Positions 50,701-64,000 of a DNA stretch of 64,000 nucleotides are shown one piece after another (positions within the stretch are counted from its first letter, which is position 1; every line of letters starts with the position of its first letter). Made by a program: the position numbers and the translations under genes. The stretch comes from Dipylidium caninum. Lineage: Eukaryota > Platyhelminthes > Cestoda > Cyclophyllidea > Dipylidiidae. Below the pieces are notes generated by a model, which had not been told where the DNA came from, did no database searches, and was given only the letters and a program-made list of their open reading frames with translations. The stretch covers positions 124,001 through 188,000 of the forward strand of contig QEYB01001152.1 in NCBI GenBank assembly GCA_017562135.1, written 5' to 3'.

Positions 50701-53700
50701 GATGCCTTTGAAAGACCGTCAAAGCTATGCCCATGTGTCGGAAATGAGCAGTGCGAAGGCTTTACACATGAACTCTCTTATGCGGCATCTGAAACATTAA
50801 GATCATCCGAAAAGAAAAAGAGTTTGCAGGTGGTAAAATGATTCCATGTTCAAGACCGATCGTCGATCACACATGCCTCAGACTACCATCGCAGTGGATC
50901 GCCGACCTGAGGTGAATGTTCTCTTCTACCAGATGGGTGACTCCTGCGCCCTGCGGGAATCCGCACACAACACGCAAATACTCAGGCCGCCCTTTGCATT
51001 GAAAACTGGCACTTACCTGGCTCTTTCCACATTCTTTTCAGAGCGATCATACCCCTCTATTTCGTTAGCTTGGACATGTTTATTTCCTAGCAAATTATAC
51101 GCTTTGTTGACTGGTAAATGTGCGCTGCTCAGCATTATTGCTTTGATCTACCCACTTGACTGCTTAAAAATGTCTAACTGCCTCCTCGCCAGTTGACGTG
51201 TCGTCAAGTTCACGGCTCATTTTTTTGATCCATAATATGAGACTTCAATCTGTGCCACCAGTCCCTTGAGTAAATAGTTTTAGTCGCACCCTACTTCAAT
51301 GTCTTCCAACTTGTTAATGGTAAATCCTTCCCCCAGAAGCCCCCTTCCTGACTTTCCTAGATCGGCAAATAGGATGCACGCAGAATAGACATTTTTTTCT
51401 TTATTTGTTCTGCAAGTGGTGCTGTTTCTTCCTACCTTTGGATTTTGTGGAGTAGACAAAGCGAGGGCCCCAGGTGATGTTAGCCTGAGTCGGTCGCTGT
51501 GTTCGTGGCACCTCACTTTAAAGGTCATTTGTCTGAGTGAACCACTCAGCTGCGAATTCTAAAGTGAATCTGTAACTGTGCATTTTGGTGACTTCTGTTA
51601 ACTTCATTTGGTTGCAGGCCCCTTGCAAGAGACTGCCGGCGATTTTTGGTTCATGGTATGGACTTATAACGTTCCCGCCATCGTAATGATCACCCGGTAA
51701 GAATGCATTTGTAAAGACTTCTTGTGAAGCCCAACACTCACCTTTCCCTTTTCAACTAATTACGATCAGCACAGCGTGGAGCATTTGGCATTTTCTTTGC
51801 ACTTAACCAATTTGCGTAACCGACTCTTATCAGATGGACTATGTTGAGTCCAATTATGTGTGTGGTAGAGAGGCCGTGAGTAGCGCGCCAGGTAAAGCGA
51901 TGAGAGGCCTTTGATCTTATCTTAGTGCATGAAGGCGTTCTGCCAATACACACCTCAAGTTAATTACCGTTCGCACGTTTCCTTATTATAGTCCATAGCT
52001 TCGCTCTTGCGTTAGCGCCTTACCTCGGTAGACCTTCCCACCTCTCTCTATGGTGTATTAAAGCCCTTGGGCCCTCAAATTCCCTTCAGCCGCGATCGGG
52101 TCTAGCTGGGCCCCTGCCCTTTTGGGATCGCGTAATGATAAAAAAGGCAGGGCAACGAGTGGAGATTGTATCCGTAGTGTGGTCGGTCTTGGCTGTGGGA
52201 AGAGAGAAGAAGCGAATTGCGATGAAAAGGAAGATATCCATCGTGAAAATCTAGTGAAATGTCAATGAAAGTGGCTGAAAATGGAGGAGGTAGCTGAGAC
52301 GGCCTAACAGCCTCTGTTGATAGTTTCGTGTACTAACAACCACTTTCAGTGCTTGTCTCGTTAACTGCTGTGTCTTGGACATACTTCTCCGTAGTCCAAC
52401 GCGCGTACCGTTTTGTTGGGTAGGCGCCGTTCCGATGGCCTTGTGGCTGTATTTTTAGTTGAACATCAAGCGGTCCTCACGAGTTATGGCCCGCGGAGTG
52501 GATGATTGACTGATTAGTCAGGAGCTAAGTACCATTGGTATTGTTTTTGAAAGTGGAAAGTGTTCTGGCGGTAAAAATGGGGCTTAGAACCTGACTCGTG
52601 GTGGATGACATTACTGACCTTGTTTGCAATAAACTCGTACCCATTTGGCCCTCTCGCTCGTCATAATGGATGTTTCTCCTTCTTCCTCTCTTTATCACCT
52701 AATTCACCTAATGCTCAAATTGGGACGGTCTGGCCCCAGTCCTGCCTGTTCCACCTACTTGCCCTAAGCCTTAGGAATTAATATGTTTCACCTCGCCAAA
52801 TGTTGGATCGTCTTAAGACAGCGATAAATTGGGAACAAAATACTTTAACATCTCGTCTACTTTTCTCCTGGTTCGATTGTCTTCCAACGTAGTATGTACT
52901 CCCCTTTTCACTTTAACCTCTCCACAAGGACGCCTTTAACGCTTCCTCTATCTCCATGCCAACGCATTTGAACCTCTATCCCGCATGAGGCAGAGGCTTA
53001 CTTGCGCAATCCTTTGTCTTTGCAGTGGTGTTTCCCTAGTCTCGGAAAAGGCAGGACTTGCGTAGGGGATCCCCTTTTTAACCGAATATAGCCATATGGT
53101 GCGATGTTTTTGCACCCATGCGGTACCTCATAAAACGGCATTTCTGCGTTGGGACTGCGTTAGAATAACAGGCGCCCTTTCCCGGCGCCAGTAGGTGCTC
53201 TCCTATCCCATTTAAAAAAGCAGACTGCTTTTTGAGTAAAGGCGGATTAGCATGAAAGCATGTTTAACAAAGCGACTTGAAAATGTCGTAAGTTTTTTCA
53301 AGGGGTAGCCTCGATTTTCTTTAATAGATCATATACCTCATTTGAGTGAGTGCTTTTCGTAAATACATTATTCATTCCGCTTTAGCGTAGCACAAATGCG
53401 GGGAAAGGCTCATTTGGGCCCCCTGTCTCGCCTAATCCAGCACACCTTTTTGAATCTTTGCAGTGTGGTTCAATAGTTGATTAGCTGGACATTTTCCCAT
53501 TCCATTTACCAGACCCCCTCTTTATCTGCACCTTCGGTCTGAGTCTCTAGCACGGGCTCTTGCGATTTTCTGCGTTCTTAGTTTAGACAGGGACACTAGT
53601 TTAAGCCGCAACCGACAACATTTCCAGCGCATCAATTAACCCCCGATTTAATTGACGTCTTATCCTTGCGATGTCTCAGATGTTACGAATCGCAGCGTTG

Positions 53701-54805
53701 CAAGTGCTTCCAGTACTGGCCCACTGTGGAAGGCCAGTCTTTGCGTTTCACGACCATATCTCCGAGTCATAGCACCGTCGTGACGACCGGGTTGGGTTGG
53801 AGTTGTGGCAGTGGTGAACTGGGCAGTGAAACCATGGCTTCGAACAAGAAGAAAACCTCTCGCGAGCCGGCGCGTCGTTCCGCGAGTGAAGTGAGCAGCT
53901 CCAGTAAATTCGTTTTCGAGGTGACCCATGTCAGTTCACAGGCTGGCGACGACTGCATCCGTACTAAACTCCAACTGAAAGACGTCAAGGTGAGCCGAAA
54001 TAACTACACTTCTTTTTGTAGAATTGACGCATCAATTTCCTCTCTCCTCTGTTTTATGTGCAGTCTGGTCTTAGTCGGACTGTCGACCACTACGCTTTCC
54101 GTTCCTGGCCCGACCACGGGGTTCCGTCCGACAGTACTGCTCTGTTAGAATTACTTACCACTGTGCAGACGGAGTATGCTGCTGCTATTAAGCGCGAACT
54201 TAACTACACCACCGCCTACGACATCCCCATCCCCCCTCCGCCCATTGTAGTGCACTGCAGTGCTGGAATCGGACGGACTGGTAAAACTAGATTTACCCTA
54301 CTCACTCCCCTTAAGTAGGATTCTCTAAACGCTTCGCGTCCTCACCTAAGGCACTTTCATCGCACTGGATGTTAGCACGAAACAACTGATGGAGCTGGGA
54401 GTCGTTAACGTGCCCCTGACGGTGGCTCGCATTCGGTCGCAGCGCTCGGGCTGCGTTCAGGTCTCGGCACAGTATCTTTTCGTGTACCGTGCACTAATCG
54501 ACTTCGCCGTGGCCCGAGGTCTTGTTACTGAGGCTGCAGCGGAAGCTGCGATACCCCAGCTTACGCCGTCAACGCGACCTCCGGTAGCCTCTCTCATGCC
54601 ATCCTCACCATCGTTTTCGCTTTCCTATGGACGCCAGCCTTCTCTCTGTCCTTGCTGCCAGCATCGGTACGGGCCTCAGCAGTACCGTCATCCTGCGCAA
54701 TCTCCGCAACCGCATGGCCAAGTGCGTGTCATGAAGTTTCCTGCGTTATCCATTGGGTCCTATTTGTCGCTGAGTCCCTCCGTTCTCTTTTCATCGGGTT
54801 TTTAA
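41703..54805 (+). CDS. PTPN9: Tyrosine phosphatase with Sec14 domain, PTPN9/MEG2-like, 5' incomplete
   Basis: In vertebrates PTPN9 sits on secretory vesicles through its phosphoinositide-binding Sec14 (CRAL-TRIO) domain and dephosphorylates NSF and receptors. Exons: 41703-41834, 41867-41956, 41988-42112, 42199-42304, 42370-42657, 45214-45663, 46425-46830, 47643-48126, 49727-49947, 51618-51696, 53680-53989, 54064-54280, 54351-54805. All are in phase, giving about 1,120 residues (human 593). Sec14 segment: KFLAARKFNLKEAVELF, GIILIYDMTNSKYSNFDADL, LKAPLWFRAPFHLL. A Ser/Thr/Pro-rich linker of about 450 residues with an Asp/Glu stretch follows. PTP domain: KNRYVDV pTyr loop, DFWFMVW, KCFQYWP, WPD loop SWPDHGVP, catalytic VVHCSAGIGRTG (Cys and Arg present), and Q-loop VQVSAQY. 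The intron after 49947 has a GC donor. The start codon exon was not found, and the end of the Sec14 fold may be missing or in an unseen exon at 42,658-45,213. Confidence 0.92.
44098..44178 (+). other. Possible extra PTPN9 exon
   Basis: Within the 2.5-kb intron between 42,657 and 45,214, a frame reading AMLQPLAKGMIEKNRSYF runs from a CAG acceptor to a gtacat donor with phase 0 at both ends, so it could be inserted without breaking the reading frame. It does not resemble the PTPN9 residues I recall for this position. Low confidence. Confidence 0.2.
48127..49726. other. PTPN9 intron, no other feature
   Basis: A 1.6-kb intron between the acidic linker exon and the pTyr-loop exon. It contains a run of nine G at about 49,218-49,226 and no supported gene. 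Confidence 0.5.
51697..53679. other. PTPN9 intron, no other feature
   Basis: A 2.0-kb intron inside the phosphatase domain (after MITR, before CYESQRCKCFQYWP). No coding, RNA or repeat feature was recognised. Confidence 0.5.
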
Positions 54806-57800
54806 TGCAAATCATATCCCATCTGCGACAGTTGCAGTGCCTCTGGTATCTGGCACATATTTGACCCAGCATGCTTCTCTTGCGTGAACTAAATTAATAT
54901 CGCTTTCCAGCGTTATCTTCTAAGCTCCAAATTTAGTTTGTTTGCTGAGCACTCTTAATGAGTCCCTCCAACCTCTGATCAGTTCTTGACTGCGCTTCAT
55001 TTCCTAAGTCGAAATCAATTTACTTAGTGTCACAACTCTTTTATTTGAGTCTATGTAATGGTGAACTGCAATTACTTTGTCTTCGTCCTTGTCCGCTCAC
55101 TTTGCGTGAAAGGTCTAGAGTTGGCCAACTCATGCGCCTTTCTTCCCTTGTTTTGCTTTTCTGGACGATAGTCCAGTGGAATCAATGCTTCTGAATTTTC
55201 CGACCTGCAGGCTCGCAAATTTATATCACTTTTTCTTTTTTTGCCTCTAAGGCTGATACTGCTCAGGCTGCTCGATATCCATCTTCTTAAGTCTATCAAA
55301 ATATCACAATGAAAACAAGCTGCACGTATTGTTGCATCCTTTTTCATGCTTGATTTTCATGACGTATTTTCGGTTTTCTTTCTAGAGGCATCTTAAAATT
55401 CCATGTTTCTTCCGGCTCTGGGTCTTCTGATGAATATTGCATTGAGTATGAATCACACATAATGGTGAAACCAACATCAACAATTACAAATTGGAATTAA
55501 TTTTGTTGAAGGTGTCGAAATTTTAGGCTGCTCTCTAATCTTATGGTCACTGTTGCTTGGAGCGGCCTCTAACGAACGTCTTTTTGAATTCGTCAATCAG
55601 TGCCAACGAAACGGCGGATCTACAGGCGGCAGCGGAGGAGGTCGAGAGTGACGACGATGGTTCCGAACTGGTAGGATTTCCTCCAGAAGAGGAGGATGCG
55701 GAGGCGGTGAGATCGAATGCTGATAGAGTATCGGCAGTCGTGAAGACCGTTAAAACACCACTTGGGTCAGAGCAACCGTCTGACGAGAATATGGCGGTTG
55801 TTGCGTTAGACTCAGAAGGACCTGCGTCGACTTGGAGGTCATAACCGTTGGAGACTGCACATTCGCTTTGTTTCTGTATATTATCAGTGTAGACCATGCG
55901 GATTCTCCGTCCCACCCTCCTAGAGATCAACTTTATCCTCTTCTTTTCTCTTCATGGATGCTGTCAGATGTAGTAATGGTACTGTCTTGTTATTTAATTC
56001 ACCTGTACCATAACTTATTGCCTCAATATATGAGATGATGGGACTTGATTGCTCGATTAGTCTTAATTATGTGCGTAAAATGGGAGCGAAAACTTTTAAG
56101 TATCGAAGGCTGTAAATATGTCCGCGAAAAGGGATGCCGATCCTGAGTTAGAAAAGCGGTCGTCGTCATCCGGAACTGGAACTGCCTTTAATTTTAGAGA
56201 CACCTTGGGCCCGTTGCCCTTTTTTGTCGAGGCGCGGACGCCGTGCTGGTGACAGACTCCGCGCTACCCGGTGGTCAGGCATCGGCTGTGTCGGGTTACT
56301 TAGCGTTCCTACAAATTGTCCTGTCGGGCTCGCGGACTCACTTGTTCTCTACAAACGAGCTTTTCTTTGCTAGTGGTACGCCGATCGGCTGGTTATGCTG
56401 CGTTTTACAATACGTAATGCTAGCCTAGATAAGACGGGACTCTTGTAGGTGTGTCAGCTTTTGCTGTCGCCCGCAGGTGACTTACAGCCTGTGATGCACA
56501 CGCGTCGGGATGCGGACCTTCAGCCACATCAAAGATGCCCAAACGCGTAGATCTGCTAGACGGAGCCAGTCACTTAGCAATGAACGGCAACCATTTACGG
56601 TTCATAGCACAAGCTGGGCCTCTCGGCCTCCGTGCAGTGGAAGAGAACGCGCTACTTTCATCACCGTTACTAATGAGATCTCCGTTTTGCACTAGCTGTC
56701 GAATGTCTCCGCAGTTTTAGCAGACGGCTGACAGGCAAGCCGAACTATTCAGAATCCCCACGCACTGGTTACTTTTTTTGGTGCGAAACCGGGTTCAAAC
56801 TTCCCCTAACTCCGTCTGTACAACCTAGACAGCTAGCAGACGCTTTCTCGAATCTGCTGTGGGCTTCATGAGGAGGACGAAAAGGCGCTAAATCATTTTT
56901 AATAGATGAAACGGCGGCAAATAACGCAACTCTTGACTGCTTTGGCGTGTGCTCGAAATAACATGTGGGCAGTCTCAAGCGCCTCCTATCATTTCAGATT
57001 TCCTTCCGAAGCCGCGAAAACACTGTGGGACAGGGGGAGACGGCGCGAGGCGGTGCGGTGGGGTGCTGGATGGGACAGTGCGGGGCAGTGGGGGACAGTG
57101 GGGGAGAGAGACTGGGCAGGAGTTGCGGTGATGCCGAGTTCACAAGATGATTGAAAAGCGGCAAATACCCACTAAAAGCGGACCGTGGTCAGCAGCCCGG
57201 TTGATCGTAAGGAACCTCGACACGGATATTATTTATTTCATCCACCGCCCCTTATATCATTGGTGGCACCGATTGCTGTAATGTTTTTTTCATTCTATGT
57301 GCTCCGAAAAGGTACAGACAGGCGAAAGGTGAGGAAGCAGGGATCTCCTTCCTATCGCGTTCACGAGGTCGCATGTCGGTGCCAGTTGAGTGAATGCAAC
57401 TTTTTACACACAATTCAGGGGGAGAAGTAAGGTCGAAATGCACATACGCTCGAGGGCGAAGGGCTGGCGCGGGAGTAGCAAAGTACAATGGCTGATGGTG
57501 AGGGCGAAGGAGAAGGTGAAATGATAGGGCTGGCTTGGGAGTCCGAAAAGTTCCTCACAGGGTGGAAGCGCTGATGCGCACTAACACACCTCTACGATAA
57601 ATAAGAGCGGGCACTTCTAAGTGTGCGCGGGTTGCGTTCCCGACAAAAGGAAGGAAGTCGTGTGGGGTGTTCAGTGAGAAAGGGGCCGATGGGGGGGACG
57701 TGAGGGGGCTTCGAAGGAGAGACAGTAGTATTTCGCTAGCCTAGATAAGTTGGGAATATATGAAGGACAAGAAGATTCTCGTAATAAACTTGGCTACTTC

Positions 57801-57921
57801 CTTCTTGCGCCCATGGTTTACTTGTAGGGGTCCACCACATTCAGTGGAACTGCAATGGGAAAAAGGAGTTATGCAGGCTCTCTTCGCATTGTCCCTCCAG
57901 TGGATTGCCATAGAGAGCTAA
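54806..57921. other. Convergent intergenic region between PTPN9 and SERCA
   Basis: Two genes end towards each other here, so both 3' untranslated regions, and probably one or more last SERCA exons, must lie within it. Apart from the possible exon at 55,547-55,875 I could not identify coding sequence. 57,000-57,120 is G-rich with short GGGACAGTG-like repetition. Confidence 0.4.
55547..55875 (-). CDS. Possible terminal coding exon, Ser-rich with basic tail
   Basis: After an acceptor (ctgataatatacag) a minus-strand frame runs about 108 codons to a stop. It starts KQSECAVSNGYDL, has a Ser/Thr/Ala-rich middle and ends EFKKTFVRGRSKQQ. It could be a cytosolic C-terminal tail of a gene on this strand, but its phase (0) does not fit the proposed donor of SERCA exon 58173-58056 (phase 1). 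The opposite strand also has an acidic open frame (55,557-55,844), but with no usable acceptor, so minus is preferred. The owner gene is unknown. Confidence 0.3.
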
Positions 57922-63942
<6,021 letters not shown>

Positions 63943-64000
63943 TCACCCTTCTGATCGCCTTCGGGTCTTAAGGTACAAGTGCACCGCCTTTATCAGATGA

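Noticed and set aside
55557..55844. Acidic 95-codon plus-strand ORF
   Set aside because: No usable acceptor before it, whereas the minus strand over the same bases has an acceptor, a stop and a plausible tail.

Overview
This window is animal nuclear DNA, most likely from a parasitic flatworm (Platyhelminthes, probably a tapeworm). The evidence is multi-exon GT-AG genes encoding metazoan proteins, several introns of only 31-36 bp, others of 1-4 kb, and the standard genetic code. The phylum is an inference; no marker gene fixes the species. There is no operon, phage, CRISPR array or recognisable transposon.

Layout. (1) 1,294-18,329 (-): a complete 18-exon diacylglycerol kinase theta gene; I could join every exon in phase (1,092 residues). 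(2) About 19,360-40,115: a giant imperfect inverted repeat. The left arm runs about 19,360-28,239 and the right arm 31,244-40,115, each about 8.9 kb and a few percent divergent. The spacer holds a single intact protein phosphatase 4 catalytic subunit gene (28,555-29,887, +). Each arm carries a SECIS-binding protein 2 gene, transcribed away from the phosphatase, plus exons of at least two unrecognised genes. As sequenced, both SECISBP2 copies carry frameshifts, at different places. (3) 41,703-54,805 (+): a PTPN9/MEG2-type tyrosine phosphatase (Sec14 plus PTP domain) with a very long inserted linker; its first exon was not found. (4) 57,922-63,875 (-): the sarco/endoplasmic reticulum calcium ATPase (SERCA), cut by the right window edge, with a tandem pair of alternative exons for the luminal loop and transmembrane helix 8.

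The genes are independent units rather than a pathway cluster. They do include lipid and calcium signalling (DGK theta, SERCA), protein phosphatases (PP4C, PTPN9) and selenocysteine decoding (SECISBP2). The most unusual items are the gene-bearing palindrome with a tract of apparent perfect identity and reciprocal frameshifts, and the SERCA alternative exon pair whose lengths make joint inclusion frame-breaking. All exon models were made by eye from splice sites, phase and remembered family motifs; no alignment was run.
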